Part shown: positions 17,693 to 26,363 of the stretch, one piece after another | How the letters are laid out: each line of letters opens with the position of its first letter | How positions within the stretch are numbered: the stretch's first letter is position 1 | NCBI GenBank assembly: GCA_963773665.1 | Contig: CAVZBZ010000013.1 | Coordinates: forward strand, 62,001-126,000 | Reading direction: 5' to 3' | Length of the DNA: 64,000 nucleotides | DNA from: DATJLY01 sp963773665 | GTDB lineage: Bacteria > Pseudomonadota > Alphaproteobacteria > ATCC43930 > CGMCC-115725 | Translations under genes and position numbers: made by a program | The notes under the pieces: generated by a model | What the model was told of the DNA's origin: nothing | Seen by the model: the letters and a program-made list of their open reading frames with translations, nothing else | Database searches by the model: none

Positions 17693-18125
17693 ATGCCGAC
17701 GCTCACCGGTGGTGTCGGCCAGGACATGCTCAAGCGCTTTTAACACCCACCATTTCATCCCCAAGCAGCCATCGAACCGACACTCGACCGTACTGTCCGA
17801 GATCGTCGGGCCGGACACCGTAGTGCTTGAGCTGGTGACGGTATTCGCGCGCACGGTGGAGATCGACTATCTGCTCCCCGGGATCCCGCCGAGCGGCAAG
17901 CAGCTCGAGATGCCTACCGTGATTGTCGCCAAGTTTCGCGGCGACAAGCTCTGTCACGAGCACATTTGTTGGGATCAGGCGGGCCTCCTCGTGCAGCTCG
18001 GCCTTCTCGATCCGAAGGGCTTGCCCGTCGCGGGCCTGGAGGAAGCGCGCAAGATGCTGGATCAGACCCTGCCTGCCAACGAGCTCATGTCGCGCTGGCC
18101 CGAAAGCGAGGGCAAGCCGACCTAG
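17693..18125 (+). pseudogene. NTF2/SnoaL-like protein, frameshifted
   Basis: From ATG 17693 the frame reads MPTLTGGVGQDMLKRF, then a stop. Removing one A from TTTTAACACC near 17742 joins it to THHFIPKQPSN, then VEIDYLLPGIPPSGKQLEMP and HEHICWDQAGLLVQLGLLDP, ending at 18125. These are the conserved blocks of a nuclear-transport-factor-2-like family often near dienelactone hydrolases. The N-terminal 60 or so residues of full-length members are not visible, so the gene is both truncated and shifted. Confidence 0.65.
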
Positions 18126-18586
18126 CCCTGGTGTCGCGTCGCCCGAACTGGTTTCCCGGATGGTTGCGTTTTCCAGGTGATCACCTTTAGGGCATGCGCG
18201 GGCCTGGGACATCGATGGACAATGCAAGCCGCTCAAACTTAGCAAGTGCCGTTCAAGCTGTTCGTCGGACGTCGCGACCACGGCCTCCCAACTGTGGTAG
18301 GCAAGGCAGGAAGCTAATCTGTGCCTCACGCGCCTCTGCGGCGAAGCGCACGTTGGATCCCTGCTGCGGATCGCGCGCAGGAAGGACTGCTGCGGCGATA
18401 CCGAGTTCGAGGGAGACACCCGCGAAACGTCGCCTGGACACGCGATTCCGCGCCTGCGCGACGACCTTTGTTCCCCGTGCAGCATACCTACCGCTTGGCG
18501 TCGCAGAATTATCAATTGTATCTGCGCGCCAACATTGCCCGCGCAGTTCCCGCAAGCATTCTGATCGAACAACGCTACATTGAGTA
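18126..18586. other. No gene recognised
   Basis: No frame on either strand in this stretch shows a recognisable domain; the long minus-strand frame covering it is the antisense of the NTF2-like remnant. The last 50 bases contain the putative promoter of the HTH regulator that is duplicated at 17.36 kb. Confidence 0.5.
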
Positions 18587-19075
18587 ATGAGCAACGATGC
18601 TCTTGTGCAGGAGAATCCGGAGCACTTCATGACCCCGAAATCCGAACGGATACCGCCTTTTGCCGCCACAAGGATGACAGAGTTCCTCCAGCGGACACTT
18701 GACAAGCTCAAGGACGAGACAACCCATACCGAGATCGCCCACAAGCTCGGCTATCCGAAGTCGAACATCATCTCCATGTTCAAGACCGGCGAAACCAAGG
18801 TGCCGCTCGACAAGATCCCGGACCTGGCCGAGGCGCTCCACGTCGATGTGGCACATCTGATGCGGCTCGGGCTCGAGCAGTATTGGCCCGAACGCATGGG
18901 CGTCATCACCGAGGTCTTCTCCCGCATGGTGACGGCGAACGAGATGGAGCTCCTCGAAGAGATTCGGAGACGGACGAAAAACACCGATCCGAAGCTATGT
19001 ATCGGAGGAACCGGGCTGCTGATAAGTTCGGAAGATGGTCTCGCTCGACCGACGGGAGTCAGCGAAAATGACTAA
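18587..19075 (+). CDS. Helix-turn-helix (XRE-like) transcriptional regulator
   Basis: This 162-residue protein has a central HTH: THTEIAHKLGYPKSNIISMF near residues 46-65, then TGETKVPLDKIPDLAEALHV, the usual layout of Cro/C1-type domains where the second helix reads SNIISM. The C-terminal part (YWPERMGVITEVFSRMVTAN, LLEEIRRRTKNT) is helical and family-specific. It is intact, unlike its neighbours, and its last codons overlap the next gene by 8 bases, so the two are co-expressed. It probably regulates its own operon or an island function. Confidence 0.72.
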   Translation: MSNDALVQENPEHFMTPKSERIPPFAATRMTEFLQRTLDKLKDETTHTEIAHKLGYPKSNIISMFKTGETKVPLDKIPDLAEALHVDVAHLMRLGLEQYWPERMGVITEVFSRMVTANEMELLEEIRRRTKNTDPKLCIGGTGLLISSEDGLARPTGVSEND

Positions 19076-19589
19076 ACGGCAAGGGTCTGCGAATCGGTTT
19101 TACGTCAGATTGATGCGTCCGGTTTTCCAGACCGCGGTGTTGGCAATTGAGGCCAACACGGAGGAGGATGCGGCATTGATCGCTCTTCACCGGGCGCCAC
19201 GTATTGACGAGAGGTCTTGGACTGGTCGCTTCGACCGCCGCTACTACACTTATGACGTTCAAACTCTCGTGGGCGACGACATTGAAGGCAAGGCGAGCAA
19301 GGGCGATCTCGGCCCGAACTCCGATTTCCGCTATCTTTTGTTGAAGGCGGACCTCTATGTCGGTGAGGGCAAGCTACTGGTGCAGCCTTGGTTCGCAAAG
19401 CAAGGCGATTTGATGATTGCTGACCTCGCGCGTGACTGGTGCCGCGACTTAACAGTGATCGGGGAAGAAGGGATGGCGGCTTACCGAACGTTTCTTCGAG
19501 AAGTAGCAGGTCTGGGTAGCGCCGTTGAGCACAAGGGAAACGTGATTACCTTTCGTCCGCGCGGGACCCAGGACAAGGATAAGACGTAG
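19068..19589 (+). CDS. Conserved-looking hypothetical protein in an operon with the HTH gene
   Basis: I do not recognise this 173-residue protein. ATG 19068 (MTKRQGSANRFYVRLMRP) is preferred over an in-frame start 33 bases earlier. It has an alternating charged/hydrophobic pattern with DRRYYTYDVQTLVGDDIEG and KADLYVGEGKLLVQPWFAKQ, no signal peptide and no membrane segment. It overlaps the regulator gene by 8 bases, so they probably work together. Toxin-antitoxin, phage or stress roles are all open. Confidence 0.55.
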   Translation: MTKRQGSANRFYVRLMRPVFQTAVLAIEANTEEDAALIALHRAPRIDERSWTGRFDRRYYTYDVQTLVGDDIEGKASKGDLGPNSDFRYLLLKADLYVGEGKLLVQPWFAKQGDLMIADLARDWCRDLTVIGEEGMAAYRTFLREVAGLGSAVEHKGNVITFRPRGTQDKDKT

Positions 19590-20439
19590 AATATTGGTGG
19601 TTTGGATAAGCTGACCTGACGCGGCCGAAAGTCTTCGAGGACGCCGATCGTTCAGCGCTGAATCAAAGACTTTAATAAACAAGCCTGTCAGAGTGGTCCG
19701 CCGCCCTGAGGCTCCCGGCGTGGCCACGGCCAGCAGCAGGTATACTGGAGGCGCTGAATTCGAAAGTTTGTAATCGGAATTCCATAGATGGACTTAGATC
19801 CCTTTGATCACCGCCGCCGCGAATCGACCTGATGTGTCGTTCGCGACAGGGTCTTCGTCTGTTTGTCGTGAGGCTGGGGGAGCAGGGGGCACGACCTATC
19901 CGAAGCTAAATGCACACACACTCGTATCCTCGTCGAGTGGTAAGATTTTCGCACGCCAACAAGATGAGGAAGATCGGGTTCGTCGATCGGTATCGTCGCA
20001 ACCCGGGTAATCCGCATGCAGAGGGGCAAGGTTTCAGAGTAACCGTGGATTGCTCCGATTATATGGCGCCAAAGTGAATAGGGAAAAACTCCTCAGACCA
20101 GCTCATGCGCGCCAACGGCGCTTTCGAACCGAAAAGTCGGAGGACGCACGATCCGAGCGAAGCGTTCATGAATCATTACGAAGCCTTCTTTGCGTGCGAA
20201 CCGATTCCCAGGTTGTAATTAGCCAAGCTGGGAAGGTTCCTGGCTCGCTCGGCGGAATCCGCCGCGGAGTCCGATGGGGTCTCCATCGCGTTCCGGCCGG
20301 CAGGGATAGATGGAAGTCCTAGGTCGGATCTGATCTACCGAGGGGGATCGAGGCGACGCGGCACCAGTCGAATTCGGGCCCTTGGGATTAGCCGTGGAGA
20401 TGGTCGTTCCAATCGGCAAGATCTTCGCTCGAGAGACCT
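19590..20439. other. No gene recognised
   Basis: About 850 bases of mixed composition without a supported gene on either strand. Frames are short and lack domain patterns. The right end abuts the tRNA-Met fragment and probably belongs to a mobile element whose genes have been lost. Confidence 0.5.
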
Positions 20440-20489
20440 TCAGGCTCATAACCTGAAGGTCGTAGGTTCAAATCCTACCCCCGCAACCA
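20440..20489 (+). other. 3' fragment of initiator tRNA-Met (attachment-site remnant)
   Basis: The 50 bases contain the anticodon arm TCAGGCTCATAACCTGA with anticodon CAT, then AGGTC, a T arm GTAGG TTCAAAT CCTAC, the 3' acceptor half CCCCGCA and ACCA. This matches the 3' two-thirds of an alphaproteobacterial initiator tRNA-Met. The 5' acceptor and D arm are missing; upstream sequence does not pair. A duplicated tRNA 3' end is what site-specific integration leaves at the far end of an island. Confidence 0.8.
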
Positions 20490-20492
20490 GAA

Positions 20493-20523
20493 AACGCCGC
20501 TAAGTCAGCTACTTAGCGGCGTT
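20493..20523 (+). terminator. Hairpin after the tRNA-Met fragment
   Basis: AACGCCGCTAAGT at 20493-20505 and ACTTAGCGGCGTT at 20511-20523 are perfect reverse complements with loop CAGCT. It is placed 4 bases after the CCA end, as expected of the original tRNA transcript terminator. No long T run follows, so strength is uncertain. Confidence 0.65.
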
Positions 20524-20651
20524 GCTGCATTATGGGAAATATAAGCAAAACCGGCCCGGAAGCACCACGGAAGCAAAATGCTGCGTGGTCATGCGCGGCC
20601 ATGCGTAGGGCCTCGTCTCGGGCGCTCGATCCTTGTCGCTCGCCCAGCGCC

Positions 20652-21986
20652 TCAAGCGGCGATGCTCGCTGCCGAGACGCGGCGGCCGGCGGCGGCAAGC
20701 CCCGCCGTCGCCGCGGTGGCGATGGCGGCGAAGACGCAGGCGCTCAGCAGCACGTGAGTCGGCTTCAGTCCCTGCGCCAAGAGGAACCCGCCTAGCGGCG
20801 CCGCGGCGATGCCGCCGAGACGGCCGATGCCGAGCGCCCAGCCGATGGCGCTCGTCCGCATGCGCGCCGGGTAGAGCGCGCCGCAGGCGGCGTTGGCGCC
20901 GGTCTGGCTGCCGATGACGGTGAGACCGGTAAGGAAGCATAGCGCCAAGAGCGCGAGATACGGCACGGCCACGAGCGCGATCAGGGCGATGAAGATGATG
21001 CCAATCGCGAAATGCAGCGACAGCGCCTTGTCGGCGCCGAAGCGGTCCATGGCGAAGCCGAGATAGAAGACGACGCAGACGCCGCCCAACCCGTGCAGGC
21101 TCGTCGCGAACACCGCCTCGGCCGGCGTCATGCCGGTGAGGTGCAGGATCTCGGGGAGCCAGAAGAGGAAGAGGTAGAGGTCGATGAGGCTGCAGAAGAA
21201 CACGACCCACAGCAGTATCGTCTGCATCGCATAGCCCTCGCCGAACAGCATCTTGACCGGATTTCCGCGGGCGATGTCGAGCGCTTTGGGATCGGTCTTG
21301 CCCTCGGTGAGGCCAAGCCGCTCGAGTACGAGGCGGTCGCGCGGCGTGAGGCTTGCCCGCTGAGCCAGATAGCGCGGTGATTCCGGCATGAAGAACGCCA
21401 TGACGAGCACGAGGACGAGCGGGAAGAGACCGCCGAGCACGAAAATACTCGGCCAGTCGAGCCCCTCATGCAGCATCAACGCGACGATTTGGCCGCCAAC
21501 GAAGCTGCCGAGCGGCGCGCCCGTAAAGGTGACGAGGATCAGCGTTTGGCGAAACCGCTTGGGCGCGTAGTCGCCGGTAAGCGCCGTCGTGCCGGCGAAG
21601 CCGCCGGCGATGCCCAGCCCGGTGAAGAAGCGCAGCGCCGCGAGCACGGAGAGCGAAGGTGCGATCGCCGACAACAGCGACGCGATGGCGAAGATGCTGA
21701 CACTGCCGAGGAGCAGGGGTTTGCGGCCAATGCGATCGCCGATCGGGCCGGCGACGAGCGCCCCCACCATGATGCCGATGTTCGAGAAGAGAAAGGCGAG
21801 CGCAAACAGCGGCGGCGCCAAATGCCAGGCATGCGTCAATTCCGGGACCGCCCAGCCAATCGAGCCGACATCGTACCCGTCGCACATCTGCACCAGCGCG
21901 CAGATGAGCGCCACCCTAAGCTGCAGCGCACCGACGCTCTGGTTCTCGAGTGTCGCCTCGGTTAACGAGAAATGGAGTTCCGCCAC
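20652..21986 (-). CDS. MFS transporter, aromatic acid:H+ symporter (AAHS) type
   Basis: This 444-residue inner-membrane carrier has 12 predicted hydrophobic segments. AAHS-like signatures are visible: CDGYDVGSIGWAVPEL in the first helix region, with the acidic residue conserved in PcaK/BenK-like proteins, and the loop motif GPIGDRIGRKPLLLG between helices 2 and 3. FMPESPRYLAQR precedes the central loop. The substrate is probably an aromatic or other carboxylate. The gene stands alone between the tRNA-Met fragment and a polyphosphate-kinase remnant. Confidence 0.82.
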   Translation of the reverse strand: MAELHFSLTEATLENQSVGALQLRVALICALVQMCDGYDVGSIGWAVPELTHAWHLAPPLFALAFLFSNIGIMVGALVAGPIGDRIGRKPLLLGSVSIFAIASLLSAIAPSLSVLAALRFFTGLGIAGGFAGTTALTGDYAPKRFRQTLILVTFTGAPLGSFVGGQIVALMLHEGLDWPSIFVLGGLFPLVLVLVMAFFMPESPRYLAQRASLTPRDRLVLERLGLTEGKTDPKALDIARGNPVKMLFGEGYAMQTILLWVVFFCSLIDLYLFLFWLPEILHLTGMTPAEAVFATSLHGLGGVCVVFYLGFAMDRFGADKALSLHFAIGIIFIALIALVAVPYLALLALCFLTGLTVIGSQTGANAACGALYPARMRTSAIGWALGIGRLGGIAAAPLGGFLLAQGLKPTHVLLSACVFAAIATAATAGLAAAGRRVSAASIAA

Positions 21987-22093
21987 TGTCGCCTCCCACG
22001 TTGATTGCCGGACGCCGCAGCCCGCTTTCGAAGGCCTCGTGTGGAAAGCATGGCAAGATCGTTATCTCTAGTCAACTTTTCCTGCGCAGCAAG

Positions 22094-22285
22094 CGTGCCC
22101 CCTGGTTTGTCATTCCTGCGAACCACAAATGGTTCCGCAACTTGGCGGTGTCACAGATCATCGTCAACAGTTTGGAAGACCTCGACGTGGCATATCCGCC
22201 GCCACAGGTCAACCTCGCTGAAATCCGCCGCACGTACCATGCGCTGGTCAAAGAGAACAACGAGATGAAACGCGGCGGTCGCTAG
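22094..22285 (+). pseudogene. C-terminal remnant of polyphosphate kinase 2
   Basis: The frame here reads RAPWFVIPANHKWFRNLAVS, QIIVNSLEDLDVAYPPPQVN and LAEIRRTYHALV before a stop. SPWxVIPANxKWFRNLAVSxIIxxTLE is the conserved end of PPK2-family kinases. The rest of the roughly 300-residue protein is missing upstream, where the divergent MFS promoter lies. It is a truncated leftover. Confidence 0.75.
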
Positions 22286-22376
22286 ACTAACCCTGCGTCG
22301 TTACTGGAAACGACGCCGTTGCCTGATCGTGGCACTCGACGATCAGCTGGGGCCCTGCCAGCATTGATGACAAAAG

Positions 22377-22883
22377 CTACGATCCACCGCCCAGAGCATT
22401 GTTCGCGAGCGCGATGTTCGTTTCATGGGATCGCAGCATCTCGGCAAGGTCGGCATGCAACGCATCGTCGCGAACACGCGGCAGCATCTCACGCAATCTT
22501 CGGACAACCCACCCCTGGCCGCGATTTAGAAAAGCGGTACGCTCACGGAGATCCGCGATGGACATCGCCTTTTCGTAGAACGCGCCGACTTTGTGAGAAG
22601 GTGGCTCTCCGCGAGCCTTGATTTGACGGAACAGCATCGCGCACCAACGGGACTCGTCGTGCTCGATGACACTCATCACTTCGGCGATCGGGCCAGTGCC
22701 GGCTGCAAGGGCGGTTTCAAGCGTCACTCGCGCTCCGGCGCGCTCTGCCTCCAACAGCTCATTGAGAAATGCGGTTAGCTCGTCCCGTCCGGCGTAGCCC
22801 ATATAGACATCATCCGCCTCGTGCATCGAGCATGCCGGCGAACCGGCATCGTCTTCCCGATCACCACCCGTTCTGTTGTTCAT
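22377..22883 (-). CDS. DUF6306 family protein
   Basis: This 168-residue soluble protein contains YMGYAGRDELTAFLNELLEA and ERAGARVTLETALA, then HDESRWCAMLFRQIKARGEP and KVGAFYEKAMSIADLRERTA. The stretch ELLEAERAGAR is characteristic of a ferritin-like helical family annotated DUF6306; the spaced Glu and His residues could bind metal, which is an inference. ATG 22883 is chosen; a longer frame to 22952 is Arg-rich and unlike the family. It heads into a cluster of nitrosative-stress style genes on the same strand. Confidence 0.6.
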   Translation of the reverse strand: MNNRTGGDREDDAGSPACSMHEADDVYMGYAGRDELTAFLNELLEAERAGARVTLETALAAGTGPIAEVMSVIEHDESRWCAMLFRQIKARGEPPSHKVGAFYEKAMSIADLRERTAFLNRGQGWVVRRLREMLPRVRDDALHADLAEMLRSHETNIALANNALGGGS

Positions 22884-22953
22884 AGCACGCTGTCCTCCAA
22901 GAACTCGTTGTGAGCGTTGCCCTGACCGCCGCGACCAACCATCATTTGGCACG

Positions 22954-23820
22954 CTATGTCACGGCCGGAATACGGTCCCCCTGTCGAATTTCGTCGCGCC
23001 GATGCGCATTATTGCCGCCACGTCTCAGCATCACGATCTCGCCCAGGACAGCAAGGGCGATCTCTTCGGGTGTCCGGGCATGGAAATCCAGGCCGGCGGG
23101 CGCATAGACCCTCGCAAGGTCCTTCTCGCCGAAACCCTGCTTGCGCAAATAATCGAGTACCAGCCTGGACCGCTTCCGGCTCGCGATCAGAGCAATATGA
23201 TCCACCTGGGAACGGAGGCATCGCTCCATGAACTCGTGGTCGCCCTTGTGTTGCGTCGCGATCACGACGTAATCACCCGACTCGGGCTCGAGCTGGTCAT
23301 AGGTCACGTCGTCGGTCAGCAGTCGCGCGGCGCGTGGGTAGTGCTCCCGGTCGGCCATCGGGTCGTCCACCATGATCTCGAGCCCCAATATGGCGCCGAT
23401 GGCGCATAAGCTTTCAGCCACCCGCCCATGCCCCAAGATCCAAAGCCGCGGTTTGGGCAGCACTGGCTCCACGTAGACGCGCATGCTGCCGCCACAGGGC
23501 ATTCCGGTGCCGAGAACCTCGTCGTCGAGATCGAGTTCGATGACCTTGCTCTCGCCGCTCGCCAGGCAATCGCGGGCGGTATGGCATACGGTTGCCTCGG
23601 CACAGCCTCCGCCGACCCAGCCGGCGACAACGCGTCCATCAGAGCCGATGACGGCTTTGGCGCCCGTTTTCGCGGACACCGATCCCGCTGTCTCGACGAC
23701 CGTCGCGAGAGCAAATGGCTTCTTCGCGTCGCGCAAACCGACCATCACATCCAGGATGTCGCGCGCGTCACTTTCGGGGCCGGGCATGGCGCGTGATGGA
23801 TTATCTGCTGGCATGGTCAT
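22954..23820 (-). CDS. XdhC/CoxI family molybdoenzyme maturation protein
   Basis: This 288-residue protein has the N-terminal XdhC/CoxI domain (FALATVVETAGSVSAKTGAK, GWVGGGCAE, and the conserved MPCGGSMRVYVEP near residue 107) and a C-terminal Rossmann domain (LWILGHGRVAESLCAIGAI, VDDPMADREHYP). XdhC proteins bind and sulfurate the molybdenum cofactor before insertion in xanthine or CO dehydrogenase type enzymes. No such hydroxylase is encoded nearby; the only molybdopterin protein in the window, at 33.5 kb, is of the sulfite-oxidase fold. It ends up 13 bases after the globin gene in the same operon. Confidence 0.8.
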   Translation of the reverse strand: MTMPADNPSRAMPGPESDARDILDVMVGLRDAKKPFALATVVETAGSVSAKTGAKAVIGSDGRVVAGWVGGGCAEATVCHTARDCLASGESKVIELDLDDEVLGTGMPCGGSMRVYVEPVLPKPRLWILGHGRVAESLCAIGAILGLEIMVDDPMADREHYPRAARLLTDDVTYDQLEPESGDYVVIATQHKGDHEFMERCLRSQVDHIALIASRKRSRLVLDYLRKQGFGEKDLARVYAPAGLDFHARTPEEIALAVLGEIVMLRRGGNNAHRRDEIRQGDRIPAVT

Positions 23821-23833
23821 CGGAGCCTCCGTC

Positions 23834-24274
23834 CTAGCGATTCACGTCTGCTGTCGCGCCCACTTCGGAACCGCGCGGCGCGATCTGAAAGAGATCGGAT
23901 TCGCGGGGTGGGATATGAAAGAGAGCGGTCTCGAGGTTCCGCGCGATGCGGAGCGCGCGATTGCAAAGAATTCTTGCCGGATCGGGTGCGAAACATTCCG
24001 TCGCAGTCTCTTCGAAGAGAGCAAGCCAGCGCGGGAATAGAGACCGCTCCATCCGCGCGACCTTGCGATGCAACTCGAGCATGTCGCCGCGGTACCCGGG
24101 CTTCACACGCAGGGCCGAGCACCAGAATTGGCGCATAGTCGCGATATGTTGGTCCCAGCGCCCGCCGAGCTCCGCGTTGAAAACCGGGCCCAGCGCCGTG
24201 TCACGGCGTACCTTCGTGTAGAAGGACTCTACAAACGCTCCGACTGAGTCCTCAGTTATGCCTTCGAATTTCAT
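23834..24274 (-). CDS. Group III truncated hemoglobin
   Basis: This 146-residue globin has the B-helix aromatic pair in VESFYTKVRRD, the group III signature LGPVFNAELGGRWDQHIATM, QFWCSALR in the E/F region and a proximal histidine in MLELHRKVARME. Group III truncated globins bind O2 and NO and are linked to protection from NO or to microaerobic respiration. ATG 24274 (MKFEGITED) is chosen; the frame extends 24 codons upstream without family similarity. A C-terminal tail of about 25 residues after the globin fold is unusual. Neighbouring NnrS, Rrf2 and hemerythrin genes fit an NO role. Confidence 0.85.
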   Translation of the reverse strand: MKFEGITEDSVGAFVESFYTKVRRDTALGPVFNAELGGRWDQHIATMRQFWCSALRVKPGYRGDMLELHRKVARMERSLFPRWLALFEETATECFAPDPARILCNRALRIARNLETALFHIPPRESDLFQIAPRGSEVGATADVNR

Positions 24275-24311
24275 AGCGGCGTTCCGATCGTTTTGATGTG
24301 TCCGAGGCAAC

Positions 24312-24800
24312 TCAAAAGAGTCCATGGCTTCCGCCGACTGCGGCAAAAATGGCCAGTAGCGATAGCGCCAGCATGAGGCGGTGCAGCCACAGCATGAGGT
24401 TCAGGGTCGTTCGCGGCGATTGCGCCGCCCGTTTGTGAATCACTCGCGTGAAGATGAAAGGCTCGATGAGGAAGAGCATTGCGGCGAACAACACCCATAC
24501 TGCGACCATGAGGTCCATCCACCAGTACTCGCCCTGCGCGAAGCGGTCCCACAGGTCGTACTGGTAAAGCATATAAATTCCGCTCAGGAGTACCAGCAGC
24601 ACGGCGGTTCGGGCTTGCGGCGCAAAACGGTGCTCGATGGCATCGAACTCCTGGACCCACGTCTCCGGTGGCTTCGTCTTCATCGACGGAAGGAGCACCG
24701 TCGTGACGAGCCAAACGCCGCCGATCCATACGACGACCGCGAGGACGTGGATGGCGCGCGCAACGACGCCCCAGTCCGTCACACCCAGATCAGCCAGCAT
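24312..24800 (-). CDS. Small integral membrane protein of an NnrS/globin cluster
   Basis: This 162-residue protein has four hydrophobic segments: VVARAIHVLAVVVWIGGVWL, TAVLLVLLSGIYMLYQYDL, WMDLMVAVWVLFAAMLFLIE and LNLMLWLHRLMLALSLLAIF. Histidines in the first (AIHVLAVV) and last (WLHRLML) segments could ligate haem. It resembles CopD-like membrane proteins seen next to NnrS genes; no enzymatic motif is visible. A palindromic operator-like site lies 36 bases upstream. Confidence 0.6.
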   Translation of the reverse strand: MLADLGVTDWGVVARAIHVLAVVVWIGGVWLVTTVLLPSMKTKPPETWVQEFDAIEHRFAPQARTAVLLVLLSGIYMLYQYDLWDRFAQGEYWWMDLMVAVWVLFAAMLFLIEPFIFTRVIHKRAAQSPRTTLNLMLWLHRLMLALSLLAIFAAVGGSHGLF

Positions 24801-24835
24801 GAAGGATTCTCTTCCTCGTTCTCTTACTTGGCAAT

Positions 24836-24860
24836 GAACATATACATTATATGAATGTTC
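24836..24860. promoter_or_regulatory. Palindromic operator-like site upstream of the membrane protein gene
   Basis: GAACAT at 24836-24841 and ATGTTC at 24855-24860 form an inverted repeat around an AT core that reads, on the minus strand, CATATAATGTATATG. The core resembles the sites at 26.3 and 27.7 kb. It would suit control by the Rrf2 regulator encoded at 26.36 kb, which is an inference. Confidence 0.45.
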
Positions 24861-24975
24861 AAGGGCCCGGCGTCAATCCGATAGGGGTAGGGTGGCCACG
24901 GACCTGCAAGGCCAGCCCGATGTTGCGGCCCAGCCGTGTGACGAGTTGACGCACCGCCGCCACAGCGCCATGCGC

Positions 24976-26217
24976 TCATCTTCGATACCTGCGGCAAGCG
25001 TTGCGTTCAGATCGGTTTTGCAGCGTCGCTTTGGGCGCGCGGGCTTGCGAGCGCTCTCCCATAAAAATCGCGAAGAGCCCAAATGCGCTGCTCCACGCTG
25101 CACCGGCAAAGGTGAGCGCAAGCACTGCTTGATCGCCCGCAAGCGGAGAAAGGACCCTAAGAACCCCCGCGAACAAGATCAGAGCATAAATCGCCTTGGT
25201 GCCGGGCCCGGCCGACAAGGGACGGCCGGTGTGGCCTAGCGATGCGCGCGTCATGACCGCGAGAGTCATGGTGCCTACCGCGCCAACGGTCAGCGCATGC
25301 AACGCCGCCGTCGGCGGCAAGATTTCCCAGACGCCGTTGAGGCCCAGTAGAATCAATCCGAAGACGAGCCACCCATAGCCGACGTGGAGGATGAACAGCA
25401 GGGGCTCGCGCGCCGTTCTGAGACCACGCCATCGCGACAGGCGAACGCCGAGTGTAATGCCCGCAACAAGCACGGCCCACGCCGTGCCGAGCGCGTCCGG
25501 CGCGACGGCCCAAGACGCAAGCGCCACTCCCGTTACCGCCAGCGCGGCGAGATCGAACCGCTCTTCTGGCCGCGCCGGCGGTGCGATCTCGGGCAGCATC
25601 TTCGCAAGCCAGTTCCGCGTAAAGCTCGGAATGATCCGGCCGCCGACGAGCGAGATCAGCAGGAACAGCGTCGCAAGACCGATGCGGTCGCCGAGATCCG
25701 CGGTTTGGGCGATGCCCAGCGCCTCCAGGTGGACGAGCGCGTTGCCGGCCAGGAGCAAGGTCAACGCGCCGACCATCGGCAGATTGCGCCAGTTTTTGCC
25801 GGCCACAATCTCTCGGCCAACCGCGCCAAGAAACACGATCAGGAAAGACAGGTCTGCGATGCAGGCGGCGGAGGCCCCGATTTTTGCCGAGCAGAGCACG
25901 GCCACTCGTCCGACGGCCCAGAGCGTCACCAGCCCCGCCAGCGGCAAGCCCTGGAGCGGCATACGCCCCGTCCAGTTGGGGATCGCGGTGAGAAGAAACC
26001 CAGCCACCACCGCGGCCGCGAAGCCGAAGACCATTTCATGCACGTGCCAGACGACAGCCGGAAGCTCTGTCGGTACCGCGCCTCCCTCGGCATAGGCGGC
26101 GAGCCAGAGCGGGATCGCCGCCGCGGCCCAGATCGCAGCAGCGAGAAAGAAAGGCCGGAAGCCTGCGGACAGGATCGCGGGCCCTGCGTCGGGACGATAG
26201 CGCGGAATAGCTGCCAT
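24976..26217 (-). CDS. nnrS: NnrS family haem-copper membrane protein
   Basis: This 413-residue protein has about 12 hydrophobic segments. It opens with PAILSAGFRPFFLAAAIWAA, then VVWHVHEMVFGFAAAVVAGF and LLTAIPNWTGR, which are the conserved N-terminal blocks of NnrS; histidines in WHVHEM and in ALHALTVGAVGTM and ASLGHTGR are likely haem ligands. NnrS proteins protect against nitrosative stress, probably by clearing iron-nitrosyl species. The C-terminus is Lys/Arg-rich. It is divergent from the Rrf2 regulator gene, sharing a 146-base promoter region. Confidence 0.88.
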   Translation of the reverse strand: MAAIPRYRPDAGPAILSAGFRPFFLAAAIWAAAAIPLWLAAYAEGGAVPTELPAVVWHVHEMVFGFAAAVVAGFLLTAIPNWTGRMPLQGLPLAGLVTLWAVGRVAVLCSAKIGASAACIADLSFLIVFLGAVGREIVAGKNWRNLPMVGALTLLLAGNALVHLEALGIAQTADLGDRIGLATLFLLISLVGGRIIPSFTRNWLAKMLPEIAPPARPEERFDLAALAVTGVALASWAVAPDALGTAWAVLVAGITLGVRLSRWRGLRTAREPLLFILHVGYGWLVFGLILLGLNGVWEILPPTAALHALTVGAVGTMTLAVMTRASLGHTGRPLSAGPGTKAIYALILFAGVLRVLSPLAGDQAVLALTFAGAAWSSAFGLFAIFMGERSQARAPKATLQNRSERNACRRYRR

Positions 26218-26296
26218 GGTTTCTCCAGACCGGGGTGGGCGATCCTTCCCAATGTCTCCATGCCATGACCCTCGGCGTCTACGCCGGAGTGGCGCT

Positions 26297-26314
26297 TATC
26301 ATATAGAAATGATA
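26297..26314. promoter_or_regulatory. Inverted-repeat operator in the nnrS/Rrf2 divergent promoter
   Basis: TATCAT and ATGATA are separated by six bases (ATAGAA), and TATATCTTA follows. CATATAGA and TATCTTA recur at 27.74 kb before the ferredoxin gene. Position between divergent nnrS and its likely regulator supports a role as an Rrf2/NsrR-type operator. Confidence 0.5.
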
Positions 26315-26363
26315 TATCTTATCTGCACGTTCGGATTTGCAGGGGTCACGACGAAAGGAACCG

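Noticed and set aside
11354..20439. Second copy of the tRNA-Ala 3' end as island boundary
   Set aside because: Reading by eye found no matching stretch ending in CTCGGCTCCACCA; a computed repeat search could change this.
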